From SAR324 cluster bacterium (GTDB lineage Bacteria; SAR324; XYD2-FULL-50-16): a stretch of DNA of 64,000 nt. A program made the translations under genes and the position numbers. The notes beneath the pieces were generated by a model. That model searched no databases. It was not told the DNA's origin and saw only the letters and a list, made by a program, of their open reading frames with translations. Below are positions 18,503-27,765 of the stretch, piece after piece. Every line of letters begins with the position of its first letter. Position 1 is the stretch's first letter. The DNA lies in assembly GCA_028282885.1 (NCBI GenBank), contig JANQGX010000064.1, forward strand, positions 62,001-126,000, given 5' to 3'.

Positions 18503-18547
18503 GCGGAAATACGGGGACGTAACGAGTACATGTCCCCTCATTTCCGC
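18503..18547. repeat. REP-like long inverted repeat in the fez-feo intergenic space
   Basis: Two 16-base arms (GCGGAAATACGGGGAC at 18503-18518 and its near reverse complement at 18532-18547, 14 of 16 paired) flank a 13-base loop. No T-tract follows, so it is not an ordinary terminator. The GGGGAC...GTCCCC core with a short loop resembles REP-type palindromes mobilised by Y1 (RAYT) transposases. It sits in the 753-base divergent region 18170-18922, which otherwise holds promoters and no credible gene. Confidence 0.4.
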
Positions 18548-18700
18548 TGATCCACAGTTGACAACATTTTACTTGAAAGAATGCAAGAACCAACCAGGAC
18601 AAAAATACCCTGGATTTGATTTAAAATCAGTTGGTCCTTGAGGATGTAAGCCATTGATTTATATTAAATTTTTTATGTTTTTCGACAAAGCGAAAGAATT

Positions 18701-18730
18701 ATATTGACATAGGGATGTTTATGTCAATAT
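18701..18730. promoter_or_regulatory. 11-bp perfect inverted repeat overlapping the feo promoter
   Basis: ATATTGACATA at 18701-18711 and its exact reverse complement TATGTCAATAT at 18720-18730, separated by 8 bases. It covers the -35 element and spacer of the predicted feoA promoter, the typical position of a repressor operator. The sequence is unlike a classic Fur box, so the regulator is unknown. Confidence 0.5.
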
Positions 18731-18733
18731 TAT
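18704..18733 (+). promoter_or_regulatory. Predicted sigma70-type promoter for feoAB
   Basis: TTGACA at 18704-18709, an 18-base spacer and TATTAT at 18728-18733. Transcription would start near 18740, giving an untranslated leader of about 180 bases before feoA. Confidence 0.5.
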
Positions 18734-18738
18734 ATATT

Positions 18739-18752
18739 TTCGTATACACGAA
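18739..18752. promoter_or_regulatory. Candidate iron-responsive palindrome, site 3 (at the feo transcription start)
   Basis: TTCGTATACACGAA, a near-perfect 14-base palindrome immediately after the predicted feo -10 element. It is the best match to the consensus shared with the sites before the ferrosome operon and before araC. Confidence 0.5.
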
Positions 18753-18922
18753 CTTTACTTTACCTTATATAGCAGATCGCAAATTAGTTGGTGGACAGAT
18801 CAAAACCGGAGCTGACATTCAATATAGATAAACTCTGCGAAACTGCTGAGCCGCAGTTTAAGTTAAATGGCAATATCTAGAAATAGGAATCATCAGGATT
18901 AATTTCTTACAGAGGGATAAAA

Positions 18923-19156
18923 GTGGCAATTATTAATATGAGACAGATGAAAACAAACCAATCGGGAACAATCGTTTCGGTAAATGTGACGGGAGAACTG
19001 GGAAGACGTATTCGGGATATGGGGCTAACACAGGGAACTCCTGTAACCGTTCAAGGGAGAGCCCCTCTCCGAGATCCTGTGGCTCTCAGGGTAAGGGGAT
19101 TTACTTTGAGCCTTAGAAACAGCGAAGCAGATTATATTGACGTGGAGGTTGAATAG
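18923..19156 (+). CDS. feoA: FeoA, small SH3-like partner of the ferrous iron transporter
   Basis: A 77-residue FeoA protein with the usual pattern: RRIRDMGLTQGTPVTV followed by DPVALRVRGFTLSLR, an SH3-like fold of this length. It is a cytosolic accessory of FeoB. The start is a GTG at 18923 with AGAGGG six bases upstream. The stop TAG is one base ahead of the feoB ATG, so the two are co-translated. The gene is read away from the ferrosome-type operon and is preceded by a promoter with two palindromic candidate operators. Confidence 0.95.
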   Translation: MAIINMRQMKTNQSGTIVSVNVTGELGRRIRDMGLTQGTPVTVQGRAPLRDPVALRVRGFTLSLRNSEADYIDVEVE

Positions 19157-19157
19157 C

Positions 19158-21401
19158 ATGGGAAAACAACTGGAACAAATATCAATTGCCCTTGGTGGTA
19201 ATCCGAATTCAGGGAAAACCACCCTGTTTAATTCCTTAACCGGAGCCCGGCAGCATGTTGGGAATTATCCCGGGGTTACTGTGGAAAAAAAGGAGGGATT
19301 TGCCTCCCAAAACGGTACCAACGTGCATATCGTCGATCTCCCGGGAACCTATTCCTTGACGGCTTATTCCCAGGACGAAGTCGTGGCTCGCGATTTCCTG
19401 ACCGAATCGAAAAACGAAGCAGTCGTCAATATAGTAGATGCATCAAACCTGGAGCGTAACCTTTATCTCACCGTACAGCTTCTGGAACTGGGAGTTCCGG
19501 TCTGCCTGGCGCTTAACATGGTGGATGTAGCAGAGAGTCGCGGAATTACCATCGACGACAAGAAGCTATCGAATCTGATGGAAATACCGGTGATCCCGAC
19601 AATTGCCCGTACGGGTAAAGGTAAGGAGGAATTGTTGAATAAAGCCATTGAAATGGCCGGTGACGCCAAACCATCCAGGAATTTCAGCATTTCTTATGGA
19701 GACGATCTGGATGAAGCTTTAAATGAGATGGAAACAATCATCCTCAAGAGCAATTTCCTTATCGGATCGTATCCTGCACGCTGGGTTGGCATAAAATACC
19801 TGGAAAAAGATGAGCTGGTCATCGAAAAGGGTGATAAAATCAATAAAGCCGTTTCATCCGATTTAATAAAAATCGTCGAGTCGGTGTCCAAACACTTGAA
19901 AAACACCCTTAATACCTACCCCGAGGCCTTGATTTCCGATTATCGTTACGGGTATATCAGTTCCATCCTTAAACAAGGTGTTGTCAAGCGGAGCCATGAA
20001 GAAAACCGCCTGGAGCTGTCCGATAAAATTGATAAAGTGGTTACCAATCGTTTCCTTGGACCGTTGATCATGGCCGCTATTATCTATGGTCTGTATCAGT
20101 TCGTTTTTACCTATAGTGAAGCTCCTGTGGTCTGGTTTGAAAACTTTTTCGGATGGCTGAATGGTCTGGCATCGGACAATATGTCTGATGGATTGTTAAA
20201 ATCTCTTGTCGTTTCCGGCATTATCGACGGAGTCGGTGGGGTACTCGGGTTTGTTCCCCTCATCATGTTCATGTTTTTTGGAATTTCGATTCTTGAGGAC
20301 AGCGGTTACCTGGCAAGAGTAGCTTTTATGCTGGACAAGGTCTTTGCGGCGTTCGGACTTCACGGAAATTCCGTTATGGCTTTCATCGTTTCCGGAGGAA
20401 TTGCGGGTGGTTGTGCAGTACCGGGAGTAATGGCATCAAGAACCCTGAAATCACCCCGGGAAAAACTGGCTACACTTCTGACTGTGCCCTTCATGAATTG
20501 TGGCGCCAAATTGCCTGTCATGGCACTGCTGGTCGGTGCATTTTTCGGAAAAAACGAAGCCCTGATGATGTTACTGATCACTGTAATCGCCTGGGGCGGG
20601 GCTCTGCTGGTGGCTAAACTGCTGAGGATGACGGTGATATCAGGTCCTCCCACACCTTTTGTTATGGAACTACCGCCATACAGACTGCCAACCATGAGAG
20701 GCCTGTTAACCCATACCTGGGAAAGAACCTGGCAGTATATCAAAAAAGCGGGGACAGTCATACTCGGGATTTCCATTATTCTCTGGGCCATGATGACCTT
20801 CCCCGGACTCCCGGAATCGGATCTGGCTGTTTTCGAGAATCAGAGAAATGAAGTGATGGAAGCAGCATCCGCGGAAGCTGTCCAGGAACTGGAAGCTGCT
20901 GCCGATAATGATGAAGCCGAACTGTCCGAAGCAGCCGCTGCCGTTCAGGATCAATTATTTCAGATAGATGGACGTGAAGCTGAGAAAGCGCTTCGTCATT
21001 CCGTTGCCGGTTCCATCGGAACTGCACTGGAACCGGTGTCCAAAGCCGCCGGGTTTGATTGGAGGACCAATATCGCACTAGTCGGTGGATTTGCCGCCAA
21101 GGAAGTCGTTGTCTCCACACTGGGGACGGCCTACTCAATGGGGGAAGTTGACCCGGAAGAAACAGGATCCCTGGGAGAAGCACTGCAGAAGTCACCGGGC
21201 TGGAACCCACTGGTTGCCCTTAGTTTGATTCTCTTTACCATTTTCTACGCACCTTGTTTTGTGACGGTCGTGGCAATTGCAAGGGAAGCTGGATCCTGGA
21301 AATGGGCAGGATTCTCCATGGTATTCAATACCGCCTTGGCGTTCGGCGTGGCTGCCACAGTTTATCAAATCGGTTCTGCAACAGGATTTTTAATAGGATA
21401 G
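19158..21401 (+). CDS. feoB: FeoB, ferrous iron transport GTPase
   Basis: A 747-residue inner-membrane Fe2+ transporter. The N-terminal G domain shows G1 GGNPNSGKTTLF, the threonine loop GVTVEKK, G3 DLPGTYSL and G4 NMVD; a helical linker domain follows to about residue 270. The membrane part has two gate repeats, including GGIAGGCAVPGVMASRTL and MNCGAKLPV, with the conserved cysteines. A Glu/Ala-rich soluble insertion (EAASAEAVQELEAAADND) lies in the C-terminal half. The ATG at 19158 with GGAGG upstream is preferred to the TTG at 19137, which would overlap feoA. It imports ferrous iron under low oxygen and is a plausible iron supply for the adjacent ferrosome genes. Confidence 0.97.
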   Translation: MGKQLEQISIALGGNPNSGKTTLFNSLTGARQHVGNYPGVTVEKKEGFASQNGTNVHIVDLPGTYSLTAYSQDEVVARDFLTESKNEAVVNIVDASNLERNLYLTVQLLELGVPVCLALNMVDVAESRGITIDDKKLSNLMEIPVIPTIARTGKGKEELLNKAIEMAGDAKPSRNFSISYGDDLDEALNEMETIILKSNFLIGSYPARWVGIKYLEKDELVIEKGDKINKAVSSDLIKIVESVSKHLKNTLNTYPEALISDYRYGYISSILKQGVVKRSHEENRLELSDKIDKVVTNRFLGPLIMAAIIYGLYQFVFTYSEAPVVWFENFFGWLNGLASDNMSDGLLKSLVVSGIIDGVGGVLGFVPLIMFMFFGISILEDSGYLARVAFMLDKVFAAFGLHGNSVMAFIVSGGIAGGCAVPGVMASRTLKSPREKLATLLTVPFMNCGAKLPVMALLVGAFFGKNEALMMLLITVIAWGGALLVAKLLRMTVISGPPTPFVMELPPYRLPTMRGLLTHTWERTWQYIKKAGTVILGISIILWAMMTFPGLPESDLAVFENQRNEVMEAASAEAVQELEAAADNDEAELSEAAAAVQDQLFQIDGREAEKALRHSVAGSIGTALEPVSKAAGFDWRTNIALVGGFAAKEVVVSTLGTAYSMGEVDPEETGSLGEALQKSPGWNPLVALSLILFTIFYAPCFVTVVAIAREAGSWKWAGFSMVFNTALAFGVAATVYQIGSATGFLIG

Positions 21402-21403
21402 AG

Positions 21404-21571
21404 ATGGAAACAATTATCGTTTTTGTTATCGTTGCCCTGGCCTGCCTCTACGTTGGCAGGAATCTTTACCGTCAATTCAAGGGAAAGGGAAGCTGCTCTG
21501 CCGGTTGCTCCTGCGCAACCGAAGTCAAGCATCAATGCAATAGTATGCCCCCTCAGCAAACAGAACAATAG
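21404..21571 (+). CDS. FeoB-associated Cys-rich membrane protein
   Basis: A 55-residue protein with one N-terminal membrane helix (IIVFVIVALACLYVG), then a short cytoplasmic tail containing the cysteine cluster CSAGCSC plus a further Cys. This is the small family known to follow feoB in many anaerobes; its role is thought to be iron or redox handling at the transporter. It starts two bases after the feoB stop with a GATAGAG leader. It ends the feo operon, ahead of a long perfect palindrome. Confidence 0.85.
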   Translation: METIIVFVIVALACLYVGRNLYRQFKGKGSCSAGCSCATEVKHQCNSMPPQQTEQ

Positions 21572-21646
21572 GTTCAGTGGAGGATGATCAGTGAAAGGTG
21601 TTGAATAGAAGATTCGTTCTTGCAACAGATCTTTCCCGACACTAGA

Positions 21647-21682
21647 ATAGGCTAAAAGTTCAACCTTGAACTTTTAGCCTAT
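21647..21682. terminator. Perfect 17-bp palindrome after the feo operon, likely terminator
   Basis: ATAGGCTAAAAGTTCAA is followed after two bases by its exact reverse complement. The stem is long and lies 75 bases after the feo operon stop and 28 bases before the next gene start. It lacks a clear T-tract, so it may act as a terminator, a transcript-end stabiliser or a protein site. Confidence 0.5.
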
Positions 21683-21709
21683 CTGGAATCCTATTCAATA
21701 CGTGAAAAA

Positions 21710-22675
21710 ATGAATGATCAATCTCTGTTTGCTTTCCCTAGTTTAGATGATATCGAGACAGCATCCCGGCGTATCTCCCCCTATGCTCACCAAACCCCGA
21801 TTATGACCTGCGGCACTCTCAACCGTATGGTCGAAGCAGAGCTCTTCTTCAAATGTGAAAACCTGCAGAAGGTCGGCGCATTCAAATTCCGCGGGGCTGC
21901 TAATGCCGTGTTCTCATTAAGCGAAGAACAGGCAGAAAAGGGGGTTTGCACTCACTCTTCGGGTAATCACGCCCAGGCACTGGCACTAGCGGCCGCTTTG
22001 AAGGGGATCAAGTCATATATCATTATGCCCGAAGTCGCTCCCACGGTTAAGGTTGATGGGGTTCGGGGCTACGGAGGCGAAGTGATATTCTGCAAACCCA
22101 CGCTTGAGGCGAGGGAGACAACCCTGAAAGAGGTGCAGGAGAAAACCGGTGCAGAATTTATCCATCCCTATGATAATCTTCAGGTGATTACGGGTCAGGC
22201 AACGGCTTCATACGAACTGGTCCGGGAGATTTCCGATCTGGATTTTGTGATGACGCCAGTGGGTGGAGGCGGCCTTTTAAGCGGCACCGCCCTAACCACC
22301 CACTATCTCTCCCCTCAAACAAAAGTTATTGCAGGTGAACCCAAAAACGCCGATGACGCCTTCCGATCACTGGAGGAAGGCAGAATCATACCTTCAATCG
22401 ATCCCGATACCATAGCCGACGGTTTGTTAACATCACTGGGCGACCTGACCTTCCCCATCATTCAAAAACATGTCAGCGCCATTAAAACAGTCAGCGAAGA
22501 GAATATCATTCTGGCAATGAAGACCATCTGGGAACGAATGAAGATCGTGGTGGAACCCTCCGGTGCCGTTCCCTTTGGAACTCTGTTGGAGCATAAGGAC
22601 TCCTTCCGGGGTAAACGAATTGGCATCATCATTTCGGGAGGAAATGTTGATCTCGCCAGGTTACCATGGCAGTAG
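21710..22675 (+). CDS. Threonine/serine dehydratase (PLP fold type II)
   Basis: A 321-residue PLP enzyme. The PLP lysine is in FKFRGAANA (about K59), the substrate loop is SSGNHAQA, and the phosphate-binding loop is VGGGGLLSG. At this length it lacks the C-terminal ACT-like regulatory domain of biosynthetic IlvA, and so resembles catabolic threonine dehydratase (TdcB) or serine racemase/dehydratase. The product would be 2-oxobutyrate or pyruvate. Its neighbour acetolactate synthase about 5 kb downstream uses those products, but the two are in opposite orientation. The ribosome binding site is weak. Confidence 0.88.
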   Translation: MNDQSLFAFPSLDDIETASRRISPYAHQTPIMTCGTLNRMVEAELFFKCENLQKVGAFKFRGAANAVFSLSEEQAEKGVCTHSSGNHAQALALAAALKGIKSYIIMPEVAPTVKVDGVRGYGGEVIFCKPTLEARETTLKEVQEKTGAEFIHPYDNLQVITGQATASYELVREISDLDFVMTPVGGGGLLSGTALTTHYLSPQTKVIAGEPKNADDAFRSLEEGRIIPSIDPDTIADGLLTSLGDLTFPIIQKHVSAIKTVSEENIILAMKTIWERMKIVVEPSGAVPFGTLLEHKDSFRGKRIGIIISGGNVDLARLPWQ

Positions 22676-23207
22676 ACAAGTCCCATGGTTGTTCAGGAAA
22701 GGTATCCTGACAAGCAATCATCAACTCCTTTGCCATTTCCGGGTCAATCCGACCAGCCAAAATCTCCGTTCCCTGGCCACCATAGAGCGCCCCGTTTTTC
22801 GGAACTTCCCGTTGCGGATTCCCGGCAAAGACAGCTTCAAGTATCCCTCTTTACCCAGGTTCATAATTATAGACCGGGTTGCAGTCAAAACCCCACAGGG
22901 ACGGTAAATTTGTACGCCGGTGTCCGAATGTCCGGCTGGTATCAGCCTCCTGGTTATCATGGCTTATTGGTCATAATACCCGAATCCAAAGGATTGAAAT
23001 CAGTTCCGCGTTAAGGATTCATTCAGGCTATGCCGGCCGTTTTCAGATTATTCGATGGAAAAACGGTGAATCCAAGACGGCACCGATCTGATGAAGAATT
23101 TGTGTCTTGATGAACCATTTAGCATTGTTGCCATTTCTCATTTACAGTATCTTATAGAGAACATCAGATTTGAAATATTTCGGAAACATCACGTTAGAGG
23201 AGCTGGA
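22676..23207. other. 532-base gene-free region with a possible decayed coding trace
   Basis: No convincing gene. On the minus strand between about 22910 and 22680 two frames carry protein-like stretches that would join only through a frameshift (one with MNLGKEGYLKL, another with GALYGGQGTEILAGRIDPEM), so a degraded gene is possible. No start, stop or family could be fixed. Confidence 0.3.
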
Positions 23208-25166
23208 ATGGGACTTGCGGGAGATATTATTCTGATTGTGATTGCTGCCCTGCTGGGGGCATTGCTGGCAGAAAAGTTGAAACAGCCATTGATTCTCGGT
23301 TATATTTTCGCCGGAATTCTGATTGGACCTTATACCGGTGGCATCGCGATTTCAGACGTTCATGAGATTGAGATGCTGGCCGAAATCGGAGTCGCCCTGC
23401 TTTTGTTTGCCCTGGGTCTTGAGTTTTCGTTCAAAGAGCTAAAACCGGTCTGGAAAGTTGCCTTACTGGGCACACCCATTCAGATTCTGCTCATCGTGGT
23501 CTATGGTTATCTGATCGGAACCTGGATGGAATGGGACACCCTATCTTCCCTCTGGTTCGGCGCGCTGATCTCCTTTTCCAGTACCATGGTGCTTCTCAAA
23601 ACACTGATGAACCAGGGTTGGATGGGCACCCTTTCCAGCCGGGTCATGATCGGCATGCTGATAATCCAGGACCTGTTGATCGTACCTTTTCTGATCATCA
23701 TGCCCCAGCTTTCCGATCCTTCAGCCGGTTTGTCGGTATTGGGTCTGGCAGGATTGAAATCAGTGGTATTCCTTGGTTCCATGATTCTGCTGGGAACCAA
23801 ACTATTGCCATGGATGCTGGGTTATATCGCCCAACGGGAGTCGCGTGAATTATTCCTGTTAACAATCACAGCCATTGGACTGGGGATTGGTTATGTTACC
23901 TACCTGGTGGGGCTATCCTTCGCCTTCGGTGCCTTCGTCGCCGGAATGGTGATCAACGAATCGGAGTACAGCCACAAAGCGTTGTCAGATATTCTCTCGC
24001 TGCGCGATATTTTCGTTCTGCTTTTTTTCACCTCGGTTGGTATGCTGCTTGATCCGGCATTTCTCATGAAGAACTGGAAAGTCATCCTGATCGTTCTTCT
24101 ACTGGTCGGATTCGGGAAAGGATTGGTTTTTGCCCTGCTTACCCGTCTTTTCGGTTACGGTAATATTGTACCGCTGGCGGTCGGTTTGGGGCTCTTCCAG
24201 GTTGGAGAATTCTCTTTTGTTCTGGCCAGGTTGGGGATCGCCACCCAATCCATCGATCATGAAATTTACTCTTTCGTGCTTTCCATCGCCATCCTGAGCA
24301 TGATCTTAACCCCCCTCGTCTCAAACCTAGCAGCACCGCTCTATTCCTTTAAAAAAAGAATCTTCGGACACGATACCTCGCAGACCGTCAATCTGCCCCC
24401 GTCCGGATTGAAAGAGCATGTTATCATAGCCGGTGGTGGAAGGGTAGGTCAGCATGTGGCACAGATGCTCTCCTTATTGAATATTGAATTTGTCATCATT
24501 GAACTGACTTTCCGACGATTCGAGCAGTGCAAACAGGCTGGATATCCCGTTATTTTCGGTGATATCTGCCAGGACATAGTGCTGGAAAAAGCGGAAATCC
24601 GCAAATCCGAGCTGCTTTTGCTTTCCACTCCGCAGATTTCAACCACCCTTTCCGCTGTGTCCCGAATCAAGGGATTGAACAAAGACATTGATATCATCGC
24701 AATGGCAGAAGGGCAGGAGCAGATGGAGTGTCTTTATGAAAAAGGAGCCTATCTGGTGGTCATGCCGGAGTTGGAAGCCGGGCTGGAGGTAGCCAGGCAG
24801 ACAATGATCCATCTCGACCTACCGGCAGCAGTGATACAGAATTACGTCAACAAGGCACGACGAAGCCAGTATTCCACTTATTTCAACAACCATCGGTCCG
24901 ACGAGACCATCACCCGCCTAAAAAATGCAAACAACCTGATCGAAATCACCTGGGTCAATCTGCAGTCTACCAGCGCACTTATCGGCAAAACCCTGGGCGA
25001 TCTTAACATCAGGAAGGAACTTGGCGCGTCAATTGTGGGTGTGGTGAGACACGGTCGGTTTTTCCCCAATCCCAATGCCGATTATCGTATCGAGGCCGAA
25101 GACCTGGTAGCTGTGATGGGGAATCCCGAAGAACGACAGGCATTCCAGGAGTTGGCTTCTGTTTAG
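23208..25166 (+). CDS. CPA2 cation:proton antiporter with RCK domain (KefB/RosB-like)
   Basis: A 652-residue membrane protein. The first ~380 residues are a Na+/H+-exchanger-type domain of about 12 helices ([44 protein letters not shown]). Then follows a TrkA-N nucleotide-binding domain starting at [18 protein letters not shown] with an acidic residue after the second strand, and a C-terminal TrkA-C/RCK_C domain. Such proteins exchange K+ or Na+ for protons under NAD(H) control. The ATG at 23208 follows AGAGGAG; the longer opening at 23091 has no such site. It appears to be monocistronic. Confidence 0.92.
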   Translation: MGLAGDIILIVIAALLGALLAEKLKQPLILGYIFAGILIGPYTGGIAISDVHEIEMLAEIGVALLLFALGLEFSFKELKPVWKVALLGTPIQILLIVVYGYLIGTWMEWDTLSSLWFGALISFSSTMVLLKTLMNQGWMGTLSSRVMIGMLIIQDLLIVPFLIIMPQLSDPSAGLSVLGLAGLKSVVFLGSMILLGTKLLPWMLGYIAQRESRELFLLTITAIGLGIGYVTYLVGLSFAFGAFVAGMVINESEYSHKALSDILSLRDIFVLLFFTSVGMLLDPAFLMKNWKVILIVLLLVGFGKGLVFALLTRLFGYGNIVPLAVGLGLFQVGEFSFVLARLGIATQSIDHEIYSFVLSIAILSMILTPLVSNLAAPLYSFKKRIFGHDTSQTVNLPPSGLKEHVIIAGGGRVGQHVAQMLSLLNIEFVIIELTFRRFEQCKQAGYPVIFGDICQDIVLEKAEIRKSELLLLSTPQISTTLSAVSRIKGLNKDIDIIAMAEGQEQMECLYEKGAYLVVMPELEAGLEVARQTMIHLDLPAAVIQNYVNKARRSQYSTYFNNHRSDETITRLKNANNLIEITWVNLQSTSALIGKTLGDLNIRKELGASIVGVVRHGRFFPNPNADYRIEAEDLVAVMGNPEERQAFQELASV

Positions 25167-25564
25167 ATGAGTCTTTGGGAAGCCTCTCGCAATAAGCACT
25201 TCGTCCCCCCGGTGTCTCCTCCATCATGATACCAGTGCGTCCTCTGATCCACCTTCAGTTCGACCGTCGGGTTTTATCCATAGGAAATAAACAGAAACTA
25301 TTAAAACAGAAAGCTCTTAATCGCCTCATCACGATTGAATACTCAACGGATTGGCGGCACTGAATCTTCACCCCATGATTGCTCTGTTTTAGGGAAATGT
25401 GTCCCGCTATTACCGTATCGAGTTGTTTTCTATTCTGTATTGTGCTAAATGGTGTTGGGATTTAAATCTGCTTGTTTTTTAATGCAAATCCATCAGTGAC
25501 AAAACCGCTATGTTAATGAGAACCTTCCGAAAACAGGCAAATCAACACTATCTTTACAAGCCAG
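25167..25564. other. 398-base gap before the histidine kinase, no gene seen
   Basis: No open frame with codon character of a real gene, no RNA gene and no strong hairpin. The 3' part is AT-rich (around 25430-25500) and probably contains the kinase promoter, but no clear -35/-10 pair was found. Confidence 0.4.
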
Positions 25565-27757
25565 ATGAGATTTAAAAACTCTTTGTCCAATCAGTTGTCT
25601 GTCGTTTTGAGTCTTTTGGTTGTTGTTGTCTCATCCCTGTTCGTCACCCACAGTTTCTTTACCTATCGAAAGCAGGGCTTGATTGAACTGCAGCATCGTG
25701 CTGATGAGTATTTCCAAACCCTGGAAAAAAGTCTCTCGCTTCCTCTCTGGAATGTAGACAAAACAGCCATCGCCAATATCGGAAACGCTTATGCACTGAA
25801 CGAACAGATTGTCCTTCTCATGGTCCAGGACGACAAGAAATCCGATCTGGTTTACATCGAGAAAGAGAACAAAAATGAATATATTGAACGTTCCGGAACC
25901 GTTTTTTTTAATAGTGAGGCGGTGGGCAGCGTCACCATCAGACTGAGTCTTAAATCCTACAATGCTGCCAATCAGCACATGCTCAGATCACATATTTACA
26001 TTATTATTGTCATTGCAGTTTTTCTGTTGGTGGTCACCAGCCATATTTTGCATCTCTTCCTGAAAAAACCTATTCTTCAGCTCGACAATCTTGCCGAAGC
26101 TTATTATTCCGGACAATACGACTTCAAACCTTCGTTCAATACTTATAACGAGTTTTATCGCTCAACCTCCATTATGCACAAAATGGGGAGACGGATCCAG
26201 GAGCAGATGCAGACCATCATTGAATCCGAGAGCCGTTTCAAGAATTTTTTTAGTGGTACCCTGGAAGGATTGTTCCAGATTTCTTCGGATCTGAAGGAGA
26301 TCAGCGTAAACCCGGCGTTGATTAAAATGCTGGGATTCGAATCGGAAAGAGAGCTGTTTGATCTGCTTGAAGATCGTGGATTCCGATGGATAGAGGAATG
26401 GGGTGACTTCAGCGAGGAGATAAAATCACTAAAAGCCAGGCAACCCATCATCGAGCAGGAAAAGCAGATCATTCGTAGCGACAAGCAGCTCCTTTGGGTC
26501 ATTATATCTGCCAGGGCTGTTTGCAGTGATTCAGGAGCCATTCTCTATTTCGAAGGATCCCTTATCGACATTACCAAACGAAAAAAGGCGGAAATGGAGC
26601 TGTCTTCCCTGAAGAGGTACCTGGGCGCAATCGTCGATTCCATGCCATCATCCCTGATCGGTATAAACGAAGAATCCGATGTGATGTTTTGGAACAAACA
26701 GGCTGAAACCTGTTTTGAAATCCCCCAGGAAGAAGCCTTGGGAAAGTCGATCCTGGAGTTGGTCCCGAACCTCTCCGGAGAATTGTCGGAGTTTACTAAA
26801 ACCATCGAGCAGGATAGGCCGAAATCATTTGAGAAAATTCGCACCGTCAGCAACGGTGAATCAACCTACTTGGATATTCTGATTTATCCACTGAAGCTTG
26901 AAAGAAGAAAAGGGGCGGTGATCAGGGTGGACAATGTCACCCAGAAAATCCAGATGGAGCAGATGATGATCCAAACCGAGAAAATCATCTCCGTTGGCGG
27001 TATGGCTGCGGGTATGGCTCATGAGATCAATAATCCCCTGGGAGCTATCATGCTGGCGATACAAAATATTAATCGCAGGTTTGCTTCCGACATGCAGAAA
27101 AACAGGGAGATTGCCGCCCAATGCGACTTGAATCTGGAAAGCTTACAGAACTATCTGGTAAAGCGACAAATCAAAAAACTGCTTGATGGCATGAAAAAAT
27201 CCATCTTTCGGGCCTCAAGTATTATCTCGAACATGCTCCACTACAGCCGACGCAGCGATTCGAAACTGGCGCCCAAAGACCTCAATAAATTGTGCAACCA
27301 TGCAATTCTCTTGGCTGAAAATGATTATGATCTGAAAAAGAAATTCGATTTTCGAAATATCACCATCACCCGCAAATTCGACTGGGGAATGCCATTGGTC
27401 TGCTGCACGGGAACAGAAATTGAGCAGGTTGTGCTGAACCTGCTGAGAAATTCAGCCCAGGCTATGTCGGAGAGAAAGGAACCCAGGGAAAACACCATTT
27501 GCATCAGCACCTATGTCAAAGGCAAAATGGCCTGCATTGAAGTTGCAGACAACGGCCCCGGCATTGATGAAAAAACCCGCAAAAGAATCTTCGAGCCTTT
27601 TTTCACCACCAAACCACCGGGTATCGGAACAGGGCTAGGCCTTTCCGTTTCCCATATGATTGTGGTGACCAACCATGACGGAAATTTCGAGGTCGAATCC
27701 AGCCCGCAAGAGGGTACCCGTTTTACGATTCGACTACCCGTCGAGAGACCGGGTTAG
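25565..27757 (+). CDS. Membrane sensor histidine kinase with two PAS domains
   Basis: A 730-residue sensor kinase. A first membrane helix lies at residues ~8-30 and a second at ~138-160 (IIVIAVFLLVVTSHI), enclosing a ~105-residue periplasmic sensor. Then come a HAMP-like linker, a PAS domain (~220-340, ending LIDITKRKKAEMEL), a second PAS (~350-455), and the kinase core. The phospho-accepting histidine is in GMAAGMAHEINNPLGA (about H486). The ATPase lobe has NLLRNSAQAM, VADNGPGID and GTGLGLSVSHMIV. A long helical insert lies between the H box and the N box. No response regulator is adjacent, so it is an orphan. It is convergent with the acetolactate synthase gene, 8 bases apart. Confidence 0.92.
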   Translation: MRFKNSLSNQLSVVLSLLVVVVSSLFVTHSFFTYRKQGLIELQHRADEYFQTLEKSLSLPLWNVDKTAIANIGNAYALNEQIVLLMVQDDKKSDLVYIEKENKNEYIERSGTVFFNSEAVGSVTIRLSLKSYNAANQHMLRSHIYIIIVIAVFLLVVTSHILHLFLKKPILQLDNLAEAYYSGQYDFKPSFNTYNEFYRSTSIMHKMGRRIQEQMQTIIESESRFKNFFSGTLEGLFQISSDLKEISVNPALIKMLGFESERELFDLLEDRGFRWIEEWGDFSEEIKSLKARQPIIEQEKQIIRSDKQLLWVIISARAVCSDSGAILYFEGSLIDITKRKKAEMELSSLKRYLGAIVDSMPSSLIGINEESDVMFWNKQAETCFEIPQEEALGKSILELVPNLSGELSEFTKTIEQDRPKSFEKIRTVSNGESTYLDILIYPLKLERRKGAVIRVDNVTQKIQMEQMMIQTEKIISVGGMAAGMAHEINNPLGAIMLAIQNINRRFASDMQKNREIAAQCDLNLESLQNYLVKRQIKKLLDGMKKSIFRASSIISNMLHYSRRSDSKLAPKDLNKLCNHAILLAENDYDLKKKFDFRNITITRKFDWGMPLVCCTGTEIEQVVLNLLRNSAQAMSERKEPRENTICISTYVKGKMACIEVADNGPGIDEKTRKRIFEPFFTTKPPGIGTGLGLSVSHMIVVTNHDGNFEVESSPQEGTRFTIRLPVERPG

Positions 27758-27765
27758 TCACAATG

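Noticed and set aside
22680-22960. Possible remnant of a PLP-dependent decarboxylase or another enzyme on the minus strand.
   Set aside because: Protein-like stretches lie in two different frames with stops between them. No catalytic motif is complete and the family resemblance rests on a few residues, so no pseudogene was called.
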